A DNA stretch of 64,000 nt, from the NCBI GenBank assembly GCA_037975125.1, contig CM075862.1:62286779-62350778 (forward strand). Direction: 5' to 3'. The notes beneath the pieces are model-generated. The model did no database searches, was not told the origin of the DNA, and saw only the letters and a list, made by a program, of their open reading frames with translations. Shown here one piece after another: positions 1 to 14,060 of the stretch (positions within the stretch are counted from its first letter, which is position 1; every line of letters starts with the position of its first letter). The position numbers and the translations under genes were made by a program. Source of the DNA: Latrodectus hesperus. Lineage: Eukaryota > Arthropoda > Arachnida > Araneae > Theridiidae.

Positions 1-94
1 ATCAATTGCATACCTCTTCTCAATTAATGCATGTTGCAAATTTCATGTTATTTGCATTTTTCCTTCAGGATGTTACATTTGTGGTGGCCAGTCG

Positions 95-95
<1 letters not shown>

Positions 96-176
<81 letters not shown>
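96..176. repeat. (TA)n microsatellite
   Basis: About 80 bp of uninterrupted TA dinucleotide. It abuts the left end of the mariner at about 178. TA is the mariner target dinucleotide, so the element may have inserted into or beside this tract (inference). Confidence 0.97.
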
Positions 177-179
<3 letters not shown>

Positions 180-395
180 ACAGTAAATTTTGTTGAATGA
201 AGTCATGAAGTCAGAACACCTGATCTATCAATACTTCTGAAGCAAAACGCTGCACATGCATAGCGGCACGTGTTTACCATCTGTCTCCGCCGTGATTCAG
301 TTGAGGGTCATTTGAGTTTTGTAAAAGACTTGTTTTACACAGTGCTTTTTTAGTGTCTTGATTCTTAATTGTGAACAGTGAAAAGAGGGAACAAA

Positions 396-1616
396 ACATC
401 AATTTAAAGTTTTCTTTTAAGCTTGGCAAGGCACCGAAAGAAACTCACACGATAATGGTACGTGTTTATGAAGATCAAGCACTGTCAATGAAGTATGCGC
501 AGTAGTGGTTTTCCCATTTCCGAGAAGAATGTGAAAATGTCTTGGATAATCTCCATAGTGGAAGACCGGTGACGTTCATCAGTGTCGAAAACATTGATGT
601 AGTGAAGAAACTATTCTCCAAAAAATCATCGGTTAACTGTGCCCATTATAAACTGCAGATTAACCGTAGTTCCGTGCCATAAATCTATTCCCAGAATGCA
701 GGGATGAGATAAACATGTTTCCCTCTTGTGCCACATCACTTAACTGACAATCAAAAGCAAACATGCTTACAGGCTTCACAGAATTTTGTCGGAACGGTTT
801 ACGCAACAACCCATTTTTCATCTCTATTGTCACTGCGGATGAGACCTGGTGTCTTAGTTATGACCCTGAAATGAAGTGGTAAAGCAAGGAACTGAGTTTT
901 CCTGCATTACTTCTTCGGAAAATGGCCAGAGCAGAAAAATCACGCTATAAAACGATGCTCAACACCTTTTTCTAATTGTCAAAGCAATGTTCACAAGAAA
1001 TTTCTTCTTGAAAGAGTAATGATAAATGTTTTAAGGTAAATTGTAACTTTAACCCATTTCATAAAGCGTCTACCCTGGGTACCACTCCAAATCGTGGTTG
1101 TTCAAAAACCACAAAAAGGTTAATGGTTTTATGTTGACGACAATGCTTGTCCTCAATCAACTAATATTATCAAACAGTTCCTGGCAAGAAAGTGGGTGAT
1201 GCAAACTGAGCATGCACCATACTAGCCAGTTCTCAATCCTCCAGACTTCTTCCTATTCCCAAGGCTCAAACTCGTTTTGAAAGGAAACAGATTTGACAAT
1301 ATTTTTGACATCCACGAAATGTGAAGAGGATTTTTAAATCAATCCCAAAAGAAGATTTCTTATAAAAGTTACAGGAGATATATATGATATCTCAGCAGTG
1401 CATAGGTTTGGATTGGTTTGTTTATCGCTTAACGGTCATTTTTTGCACACGAAGGCTAATTAGACCGGGACTTACGGTTTAAAATGGATTCCGAACCACT
1501 AAAAACATCCACGCCCAATGTGGGATTCGAACCCATGACCTGTTGAATCGAAGGCAAGAGCGCTAATCTTTCGGCTCAGCAGTGCATAGGTATGTTAGGT
1601 GATTATTTCGAAGGAC
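396..1616 (+). pseudogene. Mariner transposase pseudogene (SETMAR-like)
   Basis: The conceptual translation follows the mariner transposase with several stops and frameshifts. The N-terminal helix-turn-helix region is clear: FKLGKAPKETHTIMVRVYED, then a stop in place of a codon before WFSHFRE, then LDNLHSGRP. The catalytic region begins at DETWCLSYDPE near 838. The second catalytic aspartate sits in a degraded VDDNACPQ near 1133. The third motif reads PPDFFLFPRLKL near 1240, where mariners normally have a PDLAPxD block. The C terminus is split by a SINE at 1408-1574 and resumes after it with a GDYFEG-like end. The intact family cuts and pastes DNA at TA sites in the nucleus; this copy cannot encode a functional enzyme. 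It resembles mariners that are abundant in arthropods. The family call is firm, the exact subfamily is not. Confidence 0.85.
1391..1591 (-). mobile_element. tRNA-derived SINE with 17-bp target duplication
   Basis: The direct repeat CTCAGCAGTGCATAGGT occurs at 1391-1407 and again at 1575-1591, perfectly matched, and brackets a 167-bp insert. On the minus strand the insert has a near-ideal RNA polymerase III B box (GGGTTCGAATCCC, 1522-1534), preceded by a tRNA-like stretch with GCGCTCTTGCCTTCGA. The A-box end looks truncated. The low-coordinate end is the SINE tail. The insert interrupts the 3' end of the mariner transposase reading frame, so it is younger than the mariner. Confidence 0.8.
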
Positions 1617-1622
1617 AGTAAA

Positions 1623-1667
1623 GTAACGTTCGTTAACATTTCATCGTTGTATGCTAACGAACGTTAC
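1623..1667. repeat. 13-bp hairpin at mariner 3' end
   Basis: GTAACGTTCGTTA (1623-1635) is the exact inverse of 1655-1667, with a 19-nt loop. Outside the stem, GACAGTAAA near 1613 also pairs with the terminal TTTACTGTC, leaving a few unpaired bases on one side. This gives the end of the element an extended fold. Confidence 0.8.
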
Positions 1668-1739
1668 CGAGTTTTACTGTCAGAGGTTGTATGATTGTAT
1701 ATATATGTGTGTGTGTGTTAGTGTGGGTGGGTGTACAAA

Positions 1740-3771
<2,032 letters not shown>

Positions 3772-6074
3772 TAGTAAAAGCTCTTTATTAGCGGGGTGTA
3801 TGTTCCTTAAATATGCTGTGAATACAGAAACCGTGAATACGCAATGGTAATTTATATGGGATACGTTCCTAGGTAAAAAAAAAACAAGTATATAAAAAAA
3901 TCAGTTTAATTGAAGTTTTTGAACATTTTGATTAATTATCTTAAGGCTTAGGCAATGGTTTGAAGAATTTTCTATTTTTCTCTTGCTTGGCAGTTTTTAA
4001 AATCTCCTTCAATTCAGACTGATACGCAGCAATCGCATTAGCAATTTGCCTCATAAAAATAAGACTTCGTTCTATAGACGGATCAATGTTCATAAAGAAA
4101 TCGCAAAGTTCATTTGCCATTCTTAAACCTTCACTAAGATTTTTCAAATTAAATGTTACATTTCCAGTGCTTGTTGAAACCTCTTCTTCAATGGACTGTG
4201 AATTTAACATTTCCTCTAAGTCGGTTTCAGTCAAATATTCATCTTGCGATTCAAGCAATTTCTGAATGTCACTTAATTCTATCTGTTCAAACACATCTTG
4301 TCTTGTTCCATTCACGACTTCGGCTATGTTAGCAGTCAATGTTTAAGTTTGCACAGATTCTTCGTCATTTAACGCAGTTAGAGCATGTCACAGTTTTTTC
4401 CAGCATGACATCAATGTGTGTGGCTTCAGTTCTTCCAATGATTCTTTTATGTTTACGATGCATTTTGCTATGTCAAATTTCTTCCAGCTTTCCATAACAT
4501 TCATATCAGGATTACATTCCATATTATCCAATATGATTTTAAAGTTCGTTTAATGTAATAGAGCTTAAAGTCCTAAATTATTCCTTGGTCCATAGGTTGA
4601 AGCAAAGCCGTCGTGTTTGGAGGTAAAAATGTCACTTTTATATTTGTATGCATAGTTTCAAGTTCGCCAGGATGACCTGGTGCTTTGTCCAAAACTAGAA
4701 GTGCTTAAAAATCTAAATTGTTTTTTTTTAAATAAGTTTCAACTTCAGAAACAAAACAATTCTGGAACCACTCACAAAAAATAGCGCTTGTAACCCATGC
4801 TTTCTTATTAGTACGCCAAAACAGTGGCTTTTTTTGAATTTTAAAACCCGAGGATTAAACGATCTGTGAAGCATCTGTGGCTTAATGACGCAATCTCCAG
4901 ATGCATTAGAAGATAGCAGCAGTGTAACTCGATCCTTTGTTGCCTTAAACCCAGGAGCAGACTTTTCGCTTTTAGAAATGAATATTTTGTTTGGCATTCT
5001 CTTCCAAAAAAGGCAGTTTCGTCTGCATTAAATACTTGCTCAGGTTTGTATCCTCCATCCGATACTAGGTTTGCAAATTCTTCTGGATGTTGTTTTGCTG
5101 CAGCAGTGTCTTCAGATGCTGCTTCTCCAACGATTTTAATGTTATGCAATGATTGTCTCACCTTAAATTTATTGAACTAGCCTTCCGATGCTTGAAATCC
5201 TCCATGTGTACATTCACCACTACAACTACCATCAGGTTCTTTAAATTGAGCGTAAAGACGCTTTGCCTTCTCCCAGATCATTGGACCACTCAGTGGCACC
5301 CTTTTTGGTTTTGATCTTCGATCCATAATGACAACTCCACTTATATTTTTCTATTGCTGGATCACGAACAATTTTCACTGACAGTGAAGTTGAAGCTACA
5401 GATGACCTTATTTTATCTTCGGATTTTTTTATCGATCGTACAGTTGATTCGTTGACATTGAATGAGCGTGATATGGATGCAAATGATTCTCCAAGGCGTA
5501 AACGATCAAGCATTTCTATTTCCTTTTTAAGCGGTAACACAGATTTCTTTCGTGACGAAACTTGTTTCTCAATTTTAGTTGAGATTATAAATTGGAAAAA
5601 GAACGGTAAAGACGTGTTACTCGATCACAATTTTTGCAACGAATGTGAAAGAAGAAAGAATAAAACACGCAAAGCAGCTTTTACCTTAGAACGGAACAGC
5701 AGCATTTAAAAATATATTTTATTCATTGAGTAATAAGGTTGCTTTCATTCTGTTTGTTTACATTCTCAAAATCACCTATTGCGGTGTAGACGGCTTATGT
5801 CAAAGTCCTCGGCGATACCATTTAACAACATAATTTAGGCAATCATAATTTAGATAAGATCTATTTTACTTTTTTATTGGTACATTTGACGGCATTTACA
5901 AAGGATATTGGGTTGGATACCTATAGGAATCATTTTATTATTATGTATGCACTTATTAGAGATACGAGAATAAAGAAATTTATAGCCGCGGATATAGGAA
6001 TTTTGTCGCATTTTTTTTTATCCACGAATAGTGAAAACGCGAATGAAGGAAGCGCGAATAAGGAGCTTTTACTG
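3772..6074 (-). mobile_element. Tigger/pogo-type DNA transposon, near full length
   Basis: About 2.3 kb. The left end TAGTAAAAGCTCTTTATT and the inverse of the right end CAGTAAAAGCTCCTTATT match at 16 of 18 positions, giving terminal inverted repeats. TA lies just outside both ends (3770-3771 and 6075-6076), as expected for pogo/Tigger target duplication. The transposase pseudogene fills the middle on the minus strand. Non-coding arms of about 170 bp (left) and about 500 bp (right) contain further GAATACGC/GCGAATA-like subterminal similarities. Confidence 0.88.
3941..5575 (-). pseudogene. Tigger/pogo transposase pseudogene
   Basis: Read on the minus strand, the protein begins with a psq/CENP-B-type helix-turn-helix (LDRLRLGESFASISRSFNVN, near 5510). 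It continues through a CENP-B/DDE linker containing LHNIKIVGEAASED to the catalytic domain. The three acidic residues of the DDE/DDD triad can be placed: NADET (Asp codon near 5022), LLVLDKAPGH (4687-4689) and QPMDQG (4588-4590), with 32 residues between the second and third. The C terminus, an uninterrupted 132-codon acidic tail, ends at 3941. Breaks include a frameshift between the DNA-binding and catalytic parts, another near 4980, and an in-frame TAA at 4705-4707. The family moves DNA by cut and paste; this copy looks dead, but recently so. No ATG is evident at the N terminus, so the start is approximate. Confidence 0.9.
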
Positions 6075-6076
6075 TA

Positions 6077-7079
6077 TTAAATTTAGTATTTCGATATTAC
6101 CCAAGGTATACAATCTGTGTGGCATTATGCAACTTTCATAACTAAAGTAATTAATGAACTGTATAGAACTATTAAAATAATAAGAAATATTAATGTTTTA
6201 AGTAACAAACAATTACTTTAGTTTATTTGAACCAATGAGCAATCCAATTAATGTGTTTAACGCAAAATTATTGTATCTACAAAGTTTTTGGAATAAGATT
6301 TGCATATTAAAATTTATATGAAAAATATAAACTTGAGACATTTTTAATTCCTGTAAATTGTTAAATATATTGTTTAATGTTAAATATGCTAAATAATTAA
6401 ATTGTTAAATGTGTTAAATATATTTTATAAAAATAATTTACTCAAGAATTTAAAATTTTTACAAAATATAAAAAGGTATATTAAATAATCTGTCCTATTT
6501 ATCTTTTATTTTTGTTACAAAAGTAAATTAAAATAAAAACACTTGAAATATGCAAGTTTCTAAGTAATAAATTCCGACGTTCTTTAAAAGATGGAATTCA
6601 TTTTGTCGTGCACTCAGACATTTTTATTCTCTCTTTTGTTTGAAAGCAAGCGAACGTATATACAGTTAAGCCGAGATTTATTAAATGGGCTTAAAGCAAA
6701 TGTAAAAAAAAAAATACAGGAGTCAAGTAAAATAAAATAGGGAGTTGAATAATACTTTTCTGTACTCGACACAAATTTCCTTTTAAGTAACATATATCAT
6801 TAAGAAACCTCTGCCGTATTATGTAGATGCCAGTTTCATTTCTCTGTGATAAATAAGTTGAAATTAATATATAAAAATAAAACTTTATAAGAAAAACGTG
6901 AAATGACTTCTTAAAATTTTTTTTTTCCAAACTAATTTAGCGCCTAAAATTGAGAATTCTATTCCACCACCAAAGTTGAAAACTTTCAACCTCGTTTTAT
7001 CATTTTTCTATTTTGCTATGTTTTATGTTTCCTTTTATTATATTCTCTCGTCTTTATCTGTATGCTAAGAAAATTTGGA
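6077..7079. other. AT-rich non-coding stretch
   Basis: Nothing recognised. Short open frames here have atypical AT-driven composition (Phe, Ile, Tyr, Lys) and no domain. Confidence 0.6.
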
Positions 7080-7345
7080 CATTTCAACACTGGCCGCGTA
7101 CATTAGCACCTTTCATATATGATATCGAAACGTTCCTAGCAGAGTGATGCGTTGGGAAATGTGGAAGTAAACAATAGCCATTCCCACTTGTCTGGCAAGC
7201 TGCCACGATTCTGAGTGGAGTGAATAGCAAAAGGAAGAAAAGATAAAACTCTTAAGAAATCCTTTGAAACTGTTATGACGACAGACGCCGTTACTTTGTC
7301 GAGAAGATAAATTTGCGGAGTTGACCAAACTGCGTGTAAACAATT
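7080..7345. other. GC-raised island, unknown
   Basis: Noticeably richer in G, C and CpG than its surroundings. Two overlapping minus-strand frames of about 70 codons exist but show no recognisable domain or plausible splice context. It could be an old repeat or a regulatory segment. Confidence 0.35.
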
Positions 7346-10300
7346 CATTCCTTATAGCAAAAAATATAATTTATGTTTGAAAATATATAAATTAGTCTAT
7401 TGATAAAATCATACAAAAAAAAATAAAACTTTTCAACTAATAATAAATATCCTACGATTGGAATCTCCATTTTATTTTTAAATTTCATTGAGAAATCACT
7501 GAATTTGCTTTTGCTTTATACTAAAAAGGCATTTGAAATAAAAAAAAGTGTTTTAATATTTTATATTTATAAATTTGAATATTATACTCAATAAATTATT
7601 CATTGATTATGATATAAGGACTTGTTAAGCAATTTTGATATTATTTTCGTAAAGAAGGAATTTATATAATTAGATGGAAAATAGTTTAATCGCATTCTAA
7701 TTTATTAAACTATAATTTTAGTAAACAAAGAATAAATCCCCCTTAAATTTGTAAAAACCTTAAAAAAATAATTGGAGCTTTACATTTACATTTAAAAAGT
7801 TTTTCAAATTGGATATTATTTAATAATTTGTCAACCTTTATTTACTATCAAACAAAATCTAATTATAAGTATTGGCTATATTAAATTAAAATTTCTAGCA
7901 TATATCCGGGGATATTTGTTTGTATGCATGTATTTATACATATGTATGCACATATTATTACTTATTACTATTAAGTTATATGTAATAATATGTGCATACA
8001 GATAAAGATTTTATTAGTTCTCGATTTACAGTATGCTTCTAAAATAATAATTCATCATTAAATTCACATTGCAAATAAATTGCAGAAATTATGAGGAAAT
8101 AAGATATTTGATTATAAAATATAATTAAAATCGTTCTTACTTAACAACAAAGAATACATTTGAAAATTTTCTATTATATTTAGCCGCTTTATTAAATGAA
8201 ATTTTTCTTAATATATTTTGGCATCGCGTAATGGAAACCGAAAATTATTGTGAGGATTTCAGCACATCCTGCGTAATTTACCTTCTGGGATTGCATTTCA
8301 GGGAAAGTGAGTTGTATCAACTTGTAGCAATAAAGGAAACTAAAAATTTCTTATTTCTATATTTTATTCATAAGAAATAACATCTGAATGTATTGTAGAT
8401 GTAACATAACACAAGTATTTTTAAGTTCAAATTAAATGAGTTGTTAAATCAATATTTATTTTATGTATTTTATATTTTTGCTGAAATTTTAAATACAACA
8501 CAAATATTTCTAATTTTTTTAACTTAAATTGCGTTTCTAATTTTCTCTTACTTCTGCTTAATGTCTTATGCATTAAATTTTCATATATTTTTGATTAAAT
8601 TTCATTAAGCCTTAAATAATTAAATTTATAATAAGACTTTTATAAAATTTCAAAATCTTACTCTTTTCTATGAACGGAGCCTTTATAGTTTACAATATTT
8701 ATCATTGTCTTTATTATTTCTTAAGAAATTATTCAATGTTAATAATAAAAATAGTTAATTAAAATTATTCAAATTTAACAATAAAAATTTTTTGATATAA
8801 TAGTATAATATTTCTTTGATATAGCTCGAAAAGCAAAACATAATGCAAAGAATCACGTACATATTTCAAATACAATAAGATGCGAACAGCAGTTCATTTA
8901 AAAATAAGTAAGTTTTATATAACTTTACAGTACATTTATAAAATAATATTTTTCATATATTTAAGAATTTAATTCTTCGATTGAAATAAATAGCTGCTAT
9001 ATCTAATGAATAAAAGAAATTCCTTTTCTACATATTAAAATATTTAAATTAAAAAAAATATACTGAATATTTTAACTCTTTTTATTCCCTACTCAATAAA
9101 TATCATTAAAATCTAAAGAAACAAAATATAATTACTCGAAATAAAATCTATATTCCCTATAGTATTTTAAGGAAAAAGAAGTAATATACTCAATAAAACT
9201 GAATCGTATATAACGACAGCATTTTTTTTTAACTCGAAGATATTTTTGTGTGGGTGATGTATTCTGGTATAGGTTTTAGTAGGAATATCTTTAGAGCCTT
9301 AGAATCACCCAATTTTGAAAGAAATGGCGCTTTTTGTCAAAATTTAACAATGTGCCTAGAATCTCTAGGATATTGTTACTGTCAAACGTAAAAATTCCCG
9401 ATGATATATGTTAGGGGGATTGGTTAGGTGAGAGAGAAAGATTTCTGCCTTTGAAAGGAAAGCTATAAATTATTTTCTATATTTGAATTTCAATTTTATT
9501 TCCACAGGTATATTTTGAACTAAAAAATATTGGTAATACTCATATGAATGTTAATGTATTCAAGTAAGGAAAATAATAAATTGTAGACAAAAATCATCAC
9601 AAAATAACTTTCTAAAATTGAATGATTTTAAATACCAGTATAATATTATATATTAAATGTATAATTTTACTTTATAAATTTTAGATAAATTTATTAAATG
9701 TGCAACTTTGTGTTGTAATTTAGTGAAATTAAAAATGCTGCTTAAAATTTTTTTTAAATAAAACTTACTTACGATATTTTAATTTTAAAGAAAAATATGG
9801 CTTTAAAATATTTTCATTTGAAACTAACGCATTCATGAAACTGCAAAGTACAATTTATTATCCTCATTTGCTCATGTATTGTTAAAAATAGAATATGCTT
9901 ATTTGTAACAGTGACATTAACTGATAATGCATTTAACAACGCATTTTCGTTAACATCCCTTTTAAGCTTTTAAAAAGAGTTTTGAAATAAATCTTATGAT
10001 GGAGTATTTTCTTCTTATTAACTTTAGATTCTATACAAGCTCTAAAAAATTCAAAAAAATTCAATTTACATCCTGCCTAAAATTAATTTGTATTTTCAGA
10101 AGTTAACTTAAAGCAAGATGTCGAACCTGTATGCAAAAGATTAAATATCATTTTCTCATTTAATGAATCAACTGATTATTCAAATAAATTGTAATATTTT
10201 ATTTAATCATTCTGAATAGCATTTCTTTTCTTATTCCAAAGACTTAAATTGTAATATTAGTGATTTTCAATCAATTCTGTATTTCTTACTGTTGGTATTG

Positions 10301-11618
10301 ATTGAGGAAAAATCGTATTTATGCGTTTTTATAATTTTTTTACAAAACTTTTCCGTTTTTCCAAACATAAATCCTGGAAAATGTCTAAAAGATAGAGTAA
10401 GTAAATATACTAGAAATAATAAGATCTATGATTTGAAAAGTTATGTAAATAATAATTTTTGATATGTCAAGTGTTATCAGATAAATTAAAATATTAAACT
10501 ACCCCTTTGTTAATTGATATAAAATATGAAATGTAACTTATGTTCTTTAGATTAAGAATTTTTTTAATTATAATTATAGTAAGCGTAAAATACAGCTGTG
10601 TTGAGGTTAAGCTCCAACGTTTCAAACTTATTGTTGCATTTGTGGCATATGAAGCATACAATGTTGTTATATGATATAATTGTGTATAATGGAATAAAAA
10701 AGAGATTTTGACAAGTTATTTTATTTCTATCTTATTTAAAATGAAATATATTAATAGAAACGTAAAAAAATATTTATGAATTACTTTCCCTACAATGTGG
10801 AAGTATTTGACAACTATTAATAAAATTGGTAAGATTTACAGAACTTGTTTACAAAAAGGTTTTTGATTAGTTGTAGCTCCATTGAAAGTCATTAAATAAT
10901 ATTTAAAATCTGTAATTGACAATGTTGCAGGAATTTTCTTTAAATGATAATCTCATTAAGAATTACTGATTGTAAAAAAGCATTAAAGTTTATTACATAT
11001 GCGGTAAGGCAAGTACTTCATCGCTCTTGTGGTTAGTTTGAATATTATAAAATGTTTTCCAATCTTGACAAATCCTTCATACCAGATCTTAAAATTATGT
11101 TGATACTTTGTCTCTATTATTGTAAATGTTACGTCACCTAAAGGACATAGTTATGGTTTTTCACAGCACATCGTACGAAAAATTTCTTTTAAAAAATTCT
11201 AGGGAATGAGTTTTAATTTTATAAATGTCAATAAAAGCAAACTTAAATTTAAAAAATACCTTCTCATGTAATACTCATAAAAATTTGTATATTAAATACA
11301 CAAAAAAATGTATTCAAATGAAATGTAATATAATTTGCCTGTTTTACTGCTTATTACGGCTGAAAGTAAAATGTTTTATTAAAATTTATTATTTCCTTTA
11401 CTAAATAAAAAACTTAATACCATTACAAATCGCAATTATAAAAAACTATTGTAAAAAACAAAATTAGAAAATCGCAATTTATTTTGAAAATTATTTACTT
11501 TTTTCGCTCCTATTAATTTTTATACGTGATATTAATAAATAATACGCCTTGGATTTAAATATATAAAAATAAGTGTTGAAGAAGTAGTCCCATGTGAGAC
11601 CTGCAATTTTAAACTAGA

Positions 11619-11627
<9 letters not shown>
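7346..11627. other. AT-rich non-coding stretch with one hairpin
   Basis: No gene recognised in about 4.3 kb. The only distinct structure is the long hairpin at 7943-8000. Confidence 0.6.
7943..8000. repeat. Perfect 19-bp hairpin
   Basis: TGTATGCACATATTATTAC (7943-7961) is the exact inverse of 7982-8000, with a 20-nt interior. A few more pairs (TAT/ATA) can form inside after a single mismatch. The size resembles a microRNA precursor or a small palindromic element. Transcription is not shown. Confidence 0.75.

Positions 11628-11690
<63 letters not shown>
11628..11690. repeat. (TA)n microsatellite
   Basis: About 60 bp of pure TA. Confidence 0.97.
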
Positions 11691-11694
<4 letters not shown>

Positions 11695-11929
11695 AAATAA
11701 TCATTGTAACCATTTACAATCAGCTCCCAAGCAAATAGCAATTGTGTTACATATCTAAGCAGCATGATCTTTCCTTACATATGTTAAATAAACAGAGTAA
11801 ATTTAAGTTTCAACTAGAGTAATCCTACTTTCACATGCTCTACATATTAAAAATTAATTCTCAATGTACTGAAACGAGAAAGGGGATATTATTATGCTCA
11901 CAACATGTAAAGTCAATTTCCAATTCTTA

Positions 11930-12240
11930 ACCAATGTCTCGTTTTAAATCTTGCTCACGCTACACCTCTTGAAATTGAATTGATAGCTTACCCCAGAGGC
12001 GTAATCGAAAAGGTCACGTGAATCCATTTAATGAAGCCGGAATCCATTTATCAGAGTCCCTGTCTAAATTTAACGTTGTTACACACTGACCTTAACTGTG
12101 AAGTGGACTCGCTAACATAATAATCGTCCGAAGTAGAGAGACTTCCATCATGTCCACAAAGCAGCAATTAAATTTCAGCCTGCTCATGTGACTTCCGTCT
12201 TATCATAAAGCTAGTCAAACAGAATTCGAAAATTTACAAA
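11930..12240. other. GC-raised island, unknown
   Basis: Around 300 bp of mixed sequence, including GGTCACGTGA (a CACGTG E-box palindrome, near 12013) and few long A/T runs, inside AT-rich DNA. No reading frame is persuasive. It is a candidate conserved non-coding element or an unrecognised repeat. Confidence 0.35.
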
Positions 12241-12978
12241 ATCTTATTTCTTAAAATTAATTATACACATTATATGTTAATTTATTGATTATTCCTTTTC
12301 GAAATTTGTAAATATATGTGTGTAGACAGTATTGTTTTAAGTTCTTTTAAATAAACATTGGGTATCAATTTGTCTCTCTGTACATATATGAACATATATG
12401 TTTACATATATGAACTGTATGAACATATCTGTACATATATGTTTTGGTTTACTAAAACTTTAAATAGATTAAGAGATTCTTAAAAAATTGTCCTTTGAGT
12501 GATTGCTGTAAAATGCTATAAATGCTGACGAAAATCAAAATCTGCAGTCATTTTACTTCAACCTTCTCAGAGTTACATATTGCATTTTTTTTCACCTTGC
12601 TGTGAAATAAATGCTTGTTAAGCATTTTAAGAATTTACTACAAGGTACCAAAAATAGCTATAAAAATGAAAATATTTTTATTAAAGTTGCTCATGCTAGA
12701 TATTTTTTTATAATTACTTCTGTTTTTCTTAATTTCCAAACAATCTTATTAAGTCAAATGAATATTTTAGTCTAACTAGCTTACGTTAAGCAGTATTATT
12801 GATGTGACAATTACTATGGTACGTTGATTTTTCTGTTTTACTTGCTTGAATATAAATTAAAATGAATATAAATATAATATATGTGATGAAAATTGTAACA
12901 AATGTTATGAAAAATAGTATAACTCATGAACAACAAGATATAATTATATAAGTATATCATTTTCCAACTCATCTTTAA

Positions 12979-13291
<313 letters not shown>

Positions 13292-13729
13292 GTATTACAT
13301 TCTGTGCATTACAAACTAAATATTTAGTTTAAAGATTGAATTTAGAAATAATGCAGTGGAAGACTTCAAGATGCTAATAATTTTATTTGTCAATTCAGTT
13401 GCTAAACAATATATACTTGTGCTTTTATTAATATACAAATATTGATTGCGATTTAAAAAGTAAATTTTAGTAAAAAAAAAAAGATTCTTTTTGAATGGAG
13501 TTTCAAAATTTTGTTTTTGTTAAGTTTGAAATACATTTATCATTTCTGTAAAAATGAATTATCATTAAAAGTCATAAAATACGACGTAAGCTGAATGACA
13601 GAAAATGTTTTAAGGAATGTGAAGTTCCATATTTATATGATAAGCATGCTTTTAAACTATATTTGTTACTGTAGTTTGTTGACTACAGATATTTTGTCTC
13701 ATATAATGGAAATGAATCTTTCATTCCAC

Positions 13730-14060
13730 ATAGTTTCCTGGGTCATAACCACTTCTATATCTTAATATCTCGGCAAGGAAATAACTCAAGAAACCCAATT
13801 CCAACATCTAAATCTCACAGATTGTCTCTAGACACCATTATGTTATGGCTAGTCGGTGAGCTAGTCAGCCCCTATGAAGCATTCTCCTGCCCTGAATGGA
13901 TTCTCATTTGCATATCCCATGCATTCGAAACGACGCCACTCCAGCCACAGTAAAATTCTGGGGATTTAGTGGATGCTTGGTACCATGTAACTAATTAATA
14001 CACCCTTCACACCATCTGTTTCATTCTCTGGCGGCGGTACAAAGATTTAATTAAAGGTAG
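13730..14060. other. GC-raised island, unknown
   Basis: A segment with CTCTGGCGGCGGTAC near its right end and CATTCGAAACGACGCCACTCC in the middle. No coding frame or known repeat recognised. It may be a fragment of an interspersed repeat. Confidence 0.35.

Larger units (their letters stand above)
178..1682 (+). mobile_element. Decayed mariner element with an inserted SINE
   Basis: A mariner-type DNA transposon. The left end reads TGACAGTAAA (178-187) and the right end is its exact inverse TTTACTGTCA (1673-1682), which I take as terminal inverted repeats. The outer span is about 1.5 kb; without the 184-bp SINE insertion and its duplicated site it is about 1.3 kb, the usual mariner length. Inside is a broken transposase. 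The right end also contains a 13-bp hairpin (1623-1667). A clean TA duplication cannot be shown because the left flank is itself (TA)n. Boundaries are moderately certain. Confidence 0.8.

Noticed and set aside
5452..5709. 85-codon plus-strand frame
   Set aside because: It is antisense to the Tigger transposase DNA-binding region.
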